The translations under genes and the position numbers were made by a program. The notes under the pieces were generated by a model that did no database searches, was not told the origin of the DNA, and saw only the letters and a list, made by a program, of their open reading frames with translations. 64,000 nt of DNA from Verrucomicrobiota bacterium. GTDB taxonomy: Bacteria; Verrucomicrobiota; Verrucomicrobiia; Opitutales; Opitutaceae. Location: NCBI GenBank assembly GCA_023399155.1, contig JAEWQP010000018.1, positions 1 through 64,000 on the forward strand, read 5' to 3'. Shown piece after piece: positions 1 to 8,441 of the stretch. Each line of letters begins with the position of its first letter. Within the stretch, counting starts at the first letter, position 1.

Positions 1-1873
1 TCGAGGCCGTGCCCCAGTCGTCGTTGGAGGCGAGGATCTCCCCGGGATTGCTTTCATCGCGCAGGAACAGCTGCGAGTCGACCAGGCGGTCCTCCAATTC
101 GAAGGTGTCATACATGCCCGGGCCGACGGCGCGGATGAGCATGCGCTTGGTGCCCGTGCCGCTGATGACGAACCCGGGAATGAGCGCGTTGCCGCCGGTC
201 AGGTCCAGGGCGCGCGTGGACAGGTTCATCAGGCGCGCGTTGGAGTCGGGCGCCGGGTTGACCGTGACCACCGCGGCCTCGCTGGTGGCCGAGCCGTTGG
301 CGTTGGTCACCACGACGGTGTAGCTGCCGCCGTGAAACACCTGCGTGCTCGGGATGGTGTACTCCGCGCCGGTCGCTCCGGCGATGTCCACACCGTCCAG
401 CCGCCACTGATACGTCAGCCCGGTTCCGCCGGCTGTGACCGTCAGCTTCGTCTGTCCGCCCGCCGTCGAGGTCGTCGCCGTGGGCTGCACGCTGATCACC
501 GGGGTGTCGTTCACCGTGAGCGTGGCCGCATAGGTGGAAAGTCCGGAAGGAGCGGACGCGTTGGTACCGAGAAGACGGAACCGATGCCCGTTTATTGCCG
601 CCGAGGTTGCCGCGATGGTCAGGGTGTCCGTGGTGACGCCGCTGAAGGTGCTGTCGTTCGCCAGGTTGGTCCAGTCGGTGCCGTTGGCCGAGCGCTGCCA
701 TTGCAGCGTGGGCTCGGGGTTGCCACTCACGACGGCGGCAAAAGTCGCGCCTTGCCCAGCGTTCCGGGCCACGCTGCGCGGGGAACGCATGAAGGTCGGG
801 CGCAAGGGCGGGTTCGATGCCTCCACATACGTGCGCAACCACGCGAGCGCCGAGCGCTCGGTGCCATCGGTGAGCGCGAGGACACCATTGGGGCGCCACA
901 TGCCGGGGCGATAGCCCCAGGTCGTGATGCCCATGATGGCCGGGTGCTCCCAGAGGGCGGGGAACAGGCGCTGGTAGCGATCGAGCTGGGTGGCGTCGTT
1001 GGCCGTGGTGGCATCGGCGCCGTCGATGTCCATCTCCGTGATCATGATGGGCAGCCCGGTCGCGGCGAGGGTGTTGAGGTTGGCCGTGAGGGTCGCGGCC
1101 TGCATCGTATTGACCGTGAAGCCGTGGGCCTGCTCGGAGACGATGTCGACGAGGCCCTCGGCCTTCAGAAGGTTGATGATGCCGATGTAGCGGTTGAGCG
1201 TGGTCGGATCGTTCACGATGCTGTATTCATTCAGCACCAACGACGCATTCGGGAAGGCCTCGCGGGCGAGCCGAAAGGCGTTGATCACCCAGTCCCAGCC
1301 GGAATCACCGGAGCCGCCGAGGGCGTTCATGTAATTGCCGTCGTTGGGATCGACCGAGCCGGGAGCGTCGAAGTTGCCGGGTAGCCCGTCGGGCGCATCG
1401 CGAATCGGCTCGTTGACGACCTCGACGTAATCGATATCCGGATACCGTGCCGCCACCGCGGCGAACCATTCCTCGATCTCCTCCAGTTGCTCGTTGGCGG
1501 GAAGGGTGGCGATCCACGCCGGCTGCTGGTTGCCCCAGAGGAGGACATGGAAGCGGAACGGCAGGCCGTTCGCCTTGGCGAAGTCGTAGGCCGCGTCCAG
1601 CTGCGTCCACGTCATGACGTCGCGCGTCGCCTCCACGCTGCCCCATTTGCCGGCGTTTTCCGGCGTCACCTGGTTCCAATAGTCGATGAAGTTGGTGATC
1701 TGGGCGGTGCTGTGGACGCCGCCGAGGAACTTGGGCTGGCCGGCGGCGAGCCCGGTGCCGATGGCGCCGGCGGGCAGGGTGTCATCGCCATCGCCCGTGA
1801 GTGCGGCCGGCAGCGTCGGTACTGCCGCGAGGAGGGCGAGGGCGGTCGTGGTGGCTAGAGACGGGAGTTTCAT
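1..1873 (-). CDS. Secreted GH10 endo-1,4-beta-xylanase with Ig-like repeats (3' end outside window)
   Basis: The gene starts at the ATG at 1873-1871 and is still open at base 1, so its C-terminus is missing. Residues 1-24 form a signal peptide ending in PAA. A glycoside hydrolase family 10 barrel follows: the acid/base is Glu155 in VVNEP and the nucleophile is Glu280 in ITEMDI, and the substrate-cleft motif FHVLLWGNQQPAW is also present. It should cleave internal beta-1,4 bonds of xylan outside the cytoplasm. After about residue 350 come two Ig-like repeats (one contains PTLQWQRSANG, the other LTYQWRLDG). Then begins a domain with LIRAVGP, common at the C-end of verrucomicrobial surface proteins. 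No Shine-Dalgarno sequence precedes the start. Confidence 0.93.
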   Translation of the reverse strand, partial: MKLPSLATTTALALLAAVPTLPAALTGDGDDTLPAGAIGTGLAAGQPKFLGGVHSTAQITNFIDYWNQVTPENAGKWGSVEATRDVMTWTQLDAAYDFAKANGLPFRFHVLLWGNQQPAWIATLPANEQLEEIEEWFAAVAARYPDIDYVEVVNEPIRDAPDGLPGNFDAPGSVDPNDGNYMNALGGSGDSGWDWVINAFRLAREAFPNASLVLNEYSIVNDPTTLNRYIGIINLLKAEGLVDIVSEQAHGFTVNTMQAATLTANLNTLAATGLPIMITEMDIDGADATTANDATQLDRYQRLFPALWEHPAIMGITTWGYRPGMWRPNGVLALTDGTERSALAWLRTYVEASNPPLRPTFMRSPRSVARNAGQGATFAAVVSGNPEPTLQWQRSANGTDWTNLANDSTFSGVTTDTLTIAATSAAINGHRFRLLGTNASAPSGLSTYAATLTVNDTPVISVQPTATTSTAGGQTKLTVTAGGTGLTYQWRLDGVDIAGATGAEYTIPSTQVFHGGSYTVVVTNANGSATSEAAVVTVNPAPDSNARLMNLSTRALDLTGGNALIPGFVISGTGTKRMLIRAVGPGMYDTFELEDRLVDSQLFLRDESNPGEILASNDDWGTAS

Positions 1874-2142
1874 GTTTCGGGGATGGGTGTAACCGGAACC
1901 GCGGATACAAGCGGATCGATGTTGTGGATGGAGGGGCGAATCGCAAGCAGTACCGCCCGCAGAGGCGGACCCCATCCCCCGAGCAAACGCATCAGGGACG
2001 CGATGCCCATCTCCAAAGCCCGCATTGCGGTGATTACTGGAGCGGTCATCAGGCTTTTCGAGGGGGTCTCCCCACGTGTCTTCCCGCATGTGCGTGAAGT
2101 TGCCGTTGGACGAGCCGCGTCGGTTGCTTATGGTGCGCCGTG

Positions 2143-4359
2143 ATGGCCGACGAATCCCCCTTCAACCGTCTGGAGCAGGAAACTTCGCCGTATCTGCTGC
2201 AGCACGCCGACAATCCGGTCGACTGGCACCCGTGGGGCGAGGAGGCATTCGCGCGCGCGCGGGCCGAGGACAAGCCCATCTTCCTGTCGGTCGGCTACTC
2301 GACCTGCCACTGGTGTCACGTCATGGCACACGAGTCGTTCGAGAACCCGGAGATCGCGGCACTGCTCAACGAGCATTTTGTCGCGATCAAGGTCGACCGC
2401 GAGGAGCGGCCGGATGTCGACCGCGTCTACATGACATTTGTCCAGGCGACCACCGGGCAGGGCGGCTGGCCGATGAGCGTCTGGCTCACGCCCGAACTGC
2501 AGCCGTTTTACGGTGGCACCTATTTCCCGCCGGACGACCGCTGGGGCCGGCCCGGCTTCGCGAGCATGCTCCACGCGCTGGCGCGGATCTGGCGCGAGGA
2601 CCGGCAGCGGGTGCTCGAGCAGGGCAGCCACGCCGTCCAGGTGCTGCGGCAGTTCGGGGGCGGGACGGCCGGCGACTTAGCCGGTGCGGGGTCTGCCGAC
2701 ACGTTGCGACCCGAAGCGATCGACGCCGCGTATCACTCTTTTCGTGACACGTTCGACCCGGAATGGGGCGGGTTCGGCGGGGCACCGAAGTTTCCGCGGC
2801 CGGCTGTGCTCGCCTTCCTCGGCCGGGTGCACGCGGCCTCGCGCGAGGCGGGCGACGGCGCCCGCGCGGCGGAGGCCGCGTCGATGCTCCTCGCGACCCT
2901 CAGACACATGGCCGCGGGAGGCATGCACGACCAGCTCGGCGGCGGCTTCCATCGCTACGCCGTGGATCGGACGTGGCACGTGCCGCACTTCGAGAAGATG
3001 CTCTACGACCAGGCGCAGATCGTTTTCGCGCTCCTCGAGGGGTATCAGATCTCCCGCGACGAGAGCCTCGCACACGCCGCGCGGCGCACGCTCGAGTACG
3101 TCATGCGCGACCTGACGTCGCCGCGCGGCGGCTTCTTCTCGGCAGAGGACGCCGACAGCCGGCGCGCCCAGGATGTCGACGAACACGGGGAGGGCGCTTT
3201 CTACGTCTGGACCCCGGCCGAACTGCGTGAGGCGCTCGGCGCGGAGCGCGCGGCCGTGTTTTCCATCCATCACAGCGCGTCCGAGGGCGGGAACATCCCG
3301 GAAGGCGCCGATCCCCATGAGGAACTGCAGGGCCGGAACATCCTCCTGGGACGCCGCTCCGTCGAGGAGACCGCCCGGGAGGCGGGCCTGCCGCCGGCAC
3401 GCGTGGCCCAGGTGCTTGACGAAGCGCGTACCATCCTGCTCGAGCGCCGCAACCAGAGGCCGCGGCCCCACCGCGACCAGAAGGTCCTCGCGGCCTGGAA
3501 CGGCCTGATGATCTCGGCTTTTGCACGCGCGGCGCAGGTGCTTGACGAGCCCGCCTACGCCGCCACGGCGTCGCGAGCCGCTGAATACATCCTGCACATC
3601 GTCTGGGACGGGATCGCGGGCGTGCTTCACCGCGGATGGTGCGCCGGACGAAAGAGCGGCCCGGCGTTCGCCGAGGACCACGCCTGCCTCGTGCAGGCGT
3701 TTCTCGACCTCTACGACGCCACCTTGGAGATCCGCTGGCTCAAGTGGGCGATCGACATGCAGGAACTCCAGGACCAGCTGTTCTGGGACGGGGCGGCGGG
3801 CGGCTATTTCTCCTCCTCCGATCGCGATGCCAGCGTGCTGGTGAGGATGAAGGAGGACCACGATGGCGCGGAGCCCTCGCCGAGTTCGCTCGCGACCCTC
3901 AATCTGATCCGGGTCGGCCGGATGTTGGGCGACGAGAAAAGGCTGGAGCGCGCCGCCGCGACGATGCGGGCGTTTGCCGGCACGTGGGAACGCGCGCCGC
4001 AGGCCCTGCCGCTTATGCTGGCCGGGCTGGCCGATTGGCTTCAGCCGCACCGGCAGGTCGTGCTCGCCGGCGACCGGGAGAGCCCCGCCCTGCTGGCCCT
4101 GCTCCGCGAGGTGCGGCGCCGTCATCTCCCCGGCCTGGTGCTTCTCGTTGCCGACGGCGCCGAGGGGCAGAAGTGGCTGGAACGGCGCCTGCCGGCGATC
4201 CGCGGGATGAGTCCCGTCGAAGGGCGTGCCACCGCCTATGTCTGCCGCGATTTCTCGTGCGAGCTGCCCGTGACCGAGCCGGCCCGCCTCGGCGAGCTGC
4301 TCGACGACCTGACGATGCGGCGCGGGGCCAATCGCTCGCCGGCAACGGACGGGCGTTGA
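2143..4359 (+). CDS. DUF255 / YyaL-type thioredoxin-fold protein (SSP411 family)
   Basis: About 738 residues, full length for this family. The N-terminal thioredoxin-like domain (about residues 5-165) has the family signature SPYLLQHADNPVDWHPWG and a CxxC in STCHWCHVMAHESF, followed by GGWPMSVWLTP and GGTYFPP. The rest resembles an (alpha/alpha)6 barrel as in N-acylglucosamine epimerase-like enzymes (for example HFEKMLYDQAQ, HRDQKVLAAWNGLMISAFA, EDHACLVQAFLDLY). No reaction is established for bacterial members; a redox or carbohydrate-related role is only inferred. A GTG three bases upstream is an alternative start. No signal peptide, so cytoplasmic. Confidence 0.93.
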   Translation: MADESPFNRLEQETSPYLLQHADNPVDWHPWGEEAFARARAEDKPIFLSVGYSTCHWCHVMAHESFENPEIAALLNEHFVAIKVDREERPDVDRVYMTFVQATTGQGGWPMSVWLTPELQPFYGGTYFPPDDRWGRPGFASMLHALARIWREDRQRVLEQGSHAVQVLRQFGGGTAGDLAGAGSADTLRPEAIDAAYHSFRDTFDPEWGGFGGAPKFPRPAVLAFLGRVHAASREAGDGARAAEAASMLLATLRHMAAGGMHDQLGGGFHRYAVDRTWHVPHFEKMLYDQAQIVFALLEGYQISRDESLAHAARRTLEYVMRDLTSPRGGFFSAEDADSRRAQDVDEHGEGAFYVWTPAELREALGAERAAVFSIHHSASEGGNIPEGADPHEELQGRNILLGRRSVEETAREAGLPPARVAQVLDEARTILLERRNQRPRPHRDQKVLAAWNGLMISAFARAAQVLDEPAYAATASRAAEYILHIVWDGIAGVLHRGWCAGRKSGPAFAEDHACLVQAFLDLYDATLEIRWLKWAIDMQELQDQLFWDGAAGGYFSSSDRDASVLVRMKEDHDGAEPSPSSLATLNLIRVGRMLGDEKRLERAAATMRAFAGTWERAPQALPLMLAGLADWLQPHRQVVLAGDRESPALLALLREVRRRHLPGLVLLVADGAEGQKWLERRLPAIRGMSPVEGRATAYVCRDFSCELPVTEPARLGELLDDLTMRRGANRSPATDGR

Positions 4360-4438
4360 CAGCGTCAAAGCGGCCCCGATTTGTTCCGCGCCAGCCGGTG
4401 CCCGGCGCCGGCCCACTCAACCTCATCGACTCACCTCC

Positions 4439-5362
4439 ATGTTGACCTATCCGGAAATCAGCGCCCGCATGCCGCGCGAAGCCCTCACCAGGATCGATGC
4501 CTCGATGGTCGGGTATCCGCGCGTTGGATCAGGGAAGGTTCGGGAAATCTTTGACCTCGGCGACCGCCTCTTGCTCGTCGCCAGCGACCGCATCTCCGCA
4601 TTCGACGTCGTGCTGCCCGACGGCGTGCCCGGCAAGGGTATCGTCCTGACGCAGATCAGCCGGTTCTGGTTTGAGCAGACCAAGGGCCTGGTGGCGGATC
4701 ACCTCCTGCCCGACCAGGAGCGGATCATGGCCGACGAGCTCAAGCTCGCACCGGAGCTGCACCTGCGCAGCATGGTGGTGAAGAAACTCAAGCCGCTCAC
4801 CATGGAGTGTGTGGCGCGCGGCTACCTGGCCGGGAGTGGCTGGTCCTCCTACAGGAAGGACGGGACCGTCTGCGGCCACAAGCTGCCCCCCGGCCTCCAG
4901 GAGGCGCAGCAGCTGCCGGAGCCGATCTTCACGCCGACGACCAAGGCCACGGAGGGCCACGATATGCCGCTCGACGAGGCGGGCGCGCGCCGCCTCGTGG
5001 GCGATGCGACCTACGAGGAGACGCGAAGGCTCACCCTCGAGATCTACAAGACCGGGCACGAGCGCGCCAGGCGTGCCGGTATCATTCTCGCCGATACGAA
5101 GTTCGAATTTGGGTACGACGACAAGGGTGTCCTGCACCTGATCGACGAGGTGCTCACGCCCGACTCATCGCGCTTCTGGGAGGCGGCGACCTGGAAACTC
5201 GGCGGCTCGCCCGCCAGCTACGACAAGCAGTTCGTGCGCGACTACCTGCTCACGCTCAAGGACTGGAATCAGCAGCCTCCCGGGCCGCGTCTCCCGGCCG
5301 AGGTCATCACGGGCACGCGTTCCCGATACCTCGAGGCGCTCCGGCGCATTCTCGAGTCCTAA
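4439..5362 (+). CDS. purC: Phosphoribosylaminoimidazole-succinocarboxamide (SAICAR) synthase
   Basis: 307 residues. It joins CAIR and aspartate with ATP in de novo purine synthesis. The N-terminal ATP-binding motif GSGKVREIFDLGDRLLLVASDRISAFD and the central MECVARGYLAGSGW and TPTTKATEGHD are diagnostic, as is the C-terminal LIDEVLTPDSSRFW. The length matches the longer, yeast-like class rather than the roughly 237-residue E. coli type. The ATG at 4439 is preceded by a pyrimidine-rich leader (gactcacctcc) without a Shine-Dalgarno sequence. No other purine gene lies nearby. Confidence 0.97.
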   Translation: MLTYPEISARMPREALTRIDASMVGYPRVGSGKVREIFDLGDRLLLVASDRISAFDVVLPDGVPGKGIVLTQISRFWFEQTKGLVADHLLPDQERIMADELKLAPELHLRSMVVKKLKPLTMECVARGYLAGSGWSSYRKDGTVCGHKLPPGLQEAQQLPEPIFTPTTKATEGHDMPLDEAGARRLVGDATYEETRRLTLEIYKTGHERARRAGIILADTKFEFGYDDKGVLHLIDEVLTPDSSRFWEAATWKLGGSPASYDKQFVRDYLLTLKDWNQQPPGPRLPAEVITGTRSRYLEALRRILES

Positions 5363-5386
5363 GCCCGAAACGTGCGCGGGGCCGGG

Positions 5387-6289
5387 TCAACGCCCGGTCC
5401 AGAATCCATCGTCCACCTCGACTGGCGGATTCGACGGCGCGTCGGTCGCCGCCGCGCCGCGAGCCGGATGCGCCGTCGCAGCCGGGGTATCCTCGACACG
5501 GCTGTGGGCGGCGCGGGATCGCGCCTCGCGCGTATTGCCCGCCGTCGTGCGCGACACATGCCCGAGGAGCCGCCCCATTTCCGGGGCGAGCTCGGCGACC
5601 GCCTTGCGCGCGACCCGGATCCGCTGCTCGTGGAGCTTGTCCTGCGAGCCGAGCAGCGTGGCGCTGCAGACATCGCGCGCCTGGCCAAGGGCCGAGCCGT
5701 AGCCCAGACCGCTGCGCACGTCGATCAACGTGCCGGAGGCGTGTGCGGTCGCGTGCGAGCGGTGCGTGGGAAAGAGCCACGCACCGACAATCGTGGCGTC
5801 CAGGAGCGTCGCTTCCGTCCGATCGAGCGTGTGGTCAATGGTCACGTCGTAGAGCAGGACGAGGTCGAGCTGCTCGCGCGCCGCGGCAAGGCGCAGGTGC
5901 GAGATCGCGTCGTGCGGCGTCCGCGAAAGCGGCGTGGGTGTCAGTGACTGTGCCACCAGCGCGGATACGGGCGAGAAGACGGCGACGTCAGGGCCCGTCT
6001 GCTGGCCGAGTCTCCTCCACGCCTCCCATTCCTCGGGCGGCATCGCGGTGACCCGGCCCGACTCGAGGCGGGCGATGCCGATCCGGGCGGGAAAGGCGAC
6101 GCTTGGTCGGGCGTTTGCGGCGGCCGCCGCGCGCTGGTCGAGTTCGCGCAGGAGCGTGGCCGTGTCGATGGGCCCCGGTGCGTTCGCCGTCGTGGTGCGG
6201 CAGCGGTCGCACGCGAACGCGGGCGAAAACAGTCCGACCGAGAGCGCGAGCCATGCGGCGGCGCGAGCGAGCGGGCGAGGGCGGTTCAT
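5387..6289 (-). CDS. Exported protein of unknown function with CxxC after the signal peptide
   Basis: 300 residues. A signal peptide (MNRPRPLARAAAWLALSVGL, cleavage after PAFA) is followed at once by CDRC, so the mature N-terminus carries a two-cysteine pair. The remainder is soluble and alpha/beta-looking, with IGIARLESGRV and PDVAVFSPVSALVAQSL, then a stretch reading LDLVLLYDVTIDHTLDRTEA. This resembles generic envelope proteins that test several cellular values, but I recognise no family. It ends 24 bases from purC (convergent). Upstream in the same direction lies a 78-codon reading frame ending 15 bases before this start, and beyond that a sigma-54-type promoter at 6555-6569. Both suggest control by the divergent activator gene. 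Confidence 0.75.
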   Translation of the reverse strand: MNRPRPLARAAAWLALSVGLFSPAFACDRCRTTTANAPGPIDTATLLRELDQRAAAAANARPSVAFPARIGIARLESGRVTAMPPEEWEAWRRLGQQTGPDVAVFSPVSALVAQSLTPTPLSRTPHDAISHLRLAAAREQLDLVLLYDVTIDHTLDRTEATLLDATIVGAWLFPTHRSHATAHASGTLIDVRSGLGYGSALGQARDVCSATLLGSQDKLHEQRIRVARKAVAELAPEMGRLLGHVSRTTAGNTREARSRAAHSRVEDTPAATAHPARGAAATDAPSNPPVEVDDGFWTGR

Positions 6290-6304
6290 GGCGCAAATTC
6301 GTCC

Positions 6305-6541
6305 TCAGAAACGCGTCGAAAAAGCGGACCTGCTCATGGGCGCTCCGCACGGCGCCACCAGAAGTTCGCCATGCGTGCATGGGGCGCTGAGCGCGGTGGC
6401 GGGTTCGCGCAGCGGCCGGGGGCGGTGGGCGTCAGTGCGCTGGGCGGTGGCGAATCCCACCGCGGCGGCGGCAGTAAAGGCGACCACCACAAGGGCGGCG
6501 CGAACATTTGAGGCGAGGCGGCGGGCAGGGTGGAGCTTCAT
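6305..6541 (-). CDS. Putative small membrane or exported protein
   Basis: 78 codons. Residues 14-33 form one hydrophobic segment (VRAALVVVAFTAAAAVGFA), followed by a short Pro/Cys-containing tail. The frame ends 15 bases before the next minus-strand gene, suggesting an operon. The start at 6541 lies only about two bases from the transcription start predicted by the -24/-12 promoter, so the mRNA would be nearly leaderless. No homology recognised. It may instead be part of an untranslated leader of the next gene. Confidence 0.45.
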   Translation of the reverse strand: MKLHPARRLASNVRAALVVVAFTAAAAVGFATAQRTDAHRPRPLREPATALSAPCTHGELLVAPCGAPMSRSAFSTRF

Positions 6542-6554
6542 GCCCCCGGGCATT

Positions 6555-6569
6555 GCAGAGGGAGTGCCA
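6555..6569 (-). promoter_or_regulatory. Predicted sigma-54 (-24/-12) promoter
   Basis: The minus strand reads TGGCACTCCCTCTGCA. The -24 GG and -12 GC are separated by exactly ten bases, and TGGCAC is a complete match to the consensus half. The -12 half has CTGCA instead of TTGCA. It lies in the 157-bp gap between a sigma-54 activator gene (start 6699) and the divergent small exported genes, and points toward the latter. It is flanked by near-identical direct repeats CCCGGGCATTGCA (6545-6557) and CCCGGGAATGCA (6572-6583). The predicted transcription start is near 6543. Confidence 0.7.
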
Positions 6570-6600
6570 CACCCGGGAATGCATGTGCGCAAGCTGATGA

Positions 6601-6632
6601 GCACGAACGTGTTTAGCATGTTACGCTCGTGC
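6601..6632. promoter_or_regulatory. Candidate activator (enhancer) binding site: inverted repeat
   Basis: The arms gcacgaacg (6601-6609) and cgctcgtgc (6624-6632) are inverted with 8 of 9 matches and a 14-bp A+T-richer spacer. The repeat lies 33 bp upstream of the -24 element at 6555-6569, between the sigma-54 activator gene and its probable target. Bacterial enhancer-binding proteins bind such dyads as dimers, so this is the likely upstream activating sequence. The distance is short compared with the usual 80-200 bp. Role inferred from position and symmetry only. Confidence 0.45.
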
Positions 6633-6698
6633 GTTTTGCCAGGCGGCACGCTTTGTGGCTGGCATTTAGTGCCTGGGTTGCCGACAAATAACGCCACC

Positions 6699-8303
6699 AT
6701 GGCTGCTGGCTTGTTCACGGTGGAGGAGCGCCCGATCGCTGAGGCGCTGGCGGAGATCACGTTTTCCAATCCATTTTCCGAGGCCCGGCTGGGTCTGGAG
6801 AAGCGTGTGCTCGCCGAGCACTATGTCGCGCCGGATCGATTTCTCCTGCCGGGGCAGGCCCTGCACCGGCTGGAGGGCAACCTCGGGCGCCTGCTGGAGC
6901 GCGCGGAGGCGTTGGTCGAGGCGGTCGCCGCGCGCCTGGAGCGGCGCACGGCGATCGGGGGGCTTGAACGCGAGGTCTATGAGGGGCTGGTGCACTTCGT
7001 GGTCTTCCATCGCCATGCAGGCGGATTCGATCACCTCATCGCCTCGGCGCTCCCCGGCAGTGAGGCGATCCTGGGCTGCGACTCGAGTGGTATCCATGCT
7101 TCGGAGACGCGATCACGCTCGACGGTGGGCACCCTCTTTGAGCGCTGCCGCCGGGACCTGGATCGCCTCCTCGGCGGACCAGCGTTGGGCAGCGTGACGC
7201 CGGAGACGGTGGCGCTCGACTTTGCCTTCTACTTCCAGGTGAGGCGGGCATGGGTGCACACATTTGCCTTCATCCATGGCGGATCGGAGGCGATGGTCGG
7301 CCTGCGCGCGCGACTCTGGCAGTCGATCTTCACGCACGACATGCGCCGGTATCGAAGAAGTCTTTACGGGCGCATGGGCGACATCACCACCCTCGTCACC
7401 GGGCCGAGCGGTTCGGGCAAGGAGCTGGTCGCGCGCGCCATCGGTCTCTCCCGGTTCATCCCGTTCGATCCCCGCGAACGCCGCTTTGCCGCCGACTTCG
7501 CGGCGTCGTTTCATCCGCTGAACCTCTCGGCTCTTTCGCCGACGCTGATCGAGTCCGAACTCTTCGGGCACCGCCGCGGCGCTTTCACAGGGGCGCTTGC
7601 CGATCGCGACGGCTACTTCGAGACCTGCGGTGCGCACGGAACGGTGTTCCTCGACGAGATCGGCGAGACCGCCCCGGAGATCCAGGTGAAGCTGCTGCGC
7701 GTCCTGCAGACGCGCGAGTTCAACCGTCTCGGCGACACGGAGCGGCGTCGCTTCGAGGGGCGCATCGTCGCCGCGACCAACCGCGATCTTGCCGCCGAGA
7801 TCCACGCCGGGCGCTTTCGCGAGGACTTCTATTTCCGGCTCTGCGCCGATCGCGTCGAGACGCCGCCCCTGCGCGAACTGCTGGCGGGCAACGCCGACGA
7901 GCTGCGCTGTCTCGTGGCTCACATCTGTACGGCGCAGGCGGGCCCCGCCGAAGGTCCGGCGCTTTCCGACGAGGTCGTGGCCTGGATCACCCGCGAACTG
8001 GGGCGCTCGTATGCCTGGCCCGGCAACGTGCGCGAGCTCGAGCAATGCGTGCGCAACTACATCGTGCATGGTTCCTACAAGCCGGCACTCGGCGGCGCCG
8101 GCGGGACGGCCGGCGGAAACTGGATCCGCGCCGCGCAGGCCGGAAGGCTTACACTCGACCAGCTCCTGCAGGGGTATTGCCGCCAGGTGTTCGCGGAGGC
8201 CGGATCGCTCGAGGAGGCTGCGCGCCGGCTCGATTGCGACCGCCGCACCGTGCGCCGCTACGTTCAATCCCGCGACGCCGACGACCTGCCGGCGGCCGAG
8301 TGA
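6699..8303 (+). CDS. Sigma-54-dependent transcriptional activator (bEBP) with unrecognised N-terminal domain
   Basis: 534 residues from the ATG at 6699; longer upstream extensions read through non-coding-looking sequence. The central AAA+ domain has Walker A GPSGSGKE (235-242), the sigma-54-contacting loop GAFTGA (294-299), Walker B TVFLDE (315-320) and WPGNVRELEQ. The C-terminus has a Fis-type helix-turn-helix (SLEEAARRLDCDRRTVRRY). The first 220 residues are helical and match no receiver, GAF or PAS pattern I know, so the signal is unknown. It should activate RNA polymerase-sigma-54 by ATP hydrolysis. The divergent promoter at 6555-6569 is the obvious target. Confidence 0.93.
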   Translation: MAAGLFTVEERPIAEALAEITFSNPFSEARLGLEKRVLAEHYVAPDRFLLPGQALHRLEGNLGRLLERAEALVEAVAARLERRTAIGGLEREVYEGLVHFVVFHRHAGGFDHLIASALPGSEAILGCDSSGIHASETRSRSTVGTLFERCRRDLDRLLGGPALGSVTPETVALDFAFYFQVRRAWVHTFAFIHGGSEAMVGLRARLWQSIFTHDMRRYRRSLYGRMGDITTLVTGPSGSGKELVARAIGLSRFIPFDPRERRFAADFAASFHPLNLSALSPTLIESELFGHRRGAFTGALADRDGYFETCGAHGTVFLDEIGETAPEIQVKLLRVLQTREFNRLGDTERRRFEGRIVAATNRDLAAEIHAGRFREDFYFRLCADRVETPPLRELLAGNADELRCLVAHICTAQAGPAEGPALSDEVVAWITRELGRSYAWPGNVRELEQCVRNYIVHGSYKPALGGAGGTAGGNWIRAAQAGRLTLDQLLQGYCRQVFAEAGSLEEAARRLDCDRRTVRRYVQSRDADDLPAAE

Positions 8304-8441
8304 TCGGTCCGCAGCGGTGAGGGGATCGAAGTCGACCGGTGCCCGGCAAGGCCTGCGTGCGGGCGGTCTGGCGGCGGGGGGCTGTGCGGGCTGGCTCCGG
8401 CATTGACCGGGCGGCTGCCGGCAGGCATTTCTCGGCCTCTT

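Noticed and set aside
4360..4438. Possible purine riboswitch ahead of purC
   Set aside because: Only 79 bases, no conserved riboswitch core or terminator fold.
5934..6698. N-terminal extension of the sigma-54 activator by 255 codons
   Set aside because: The extension runs antisense through the exported CxxC gene and the sigma-54 promoter and has no family sequence. The ATG at 6699 fits better.
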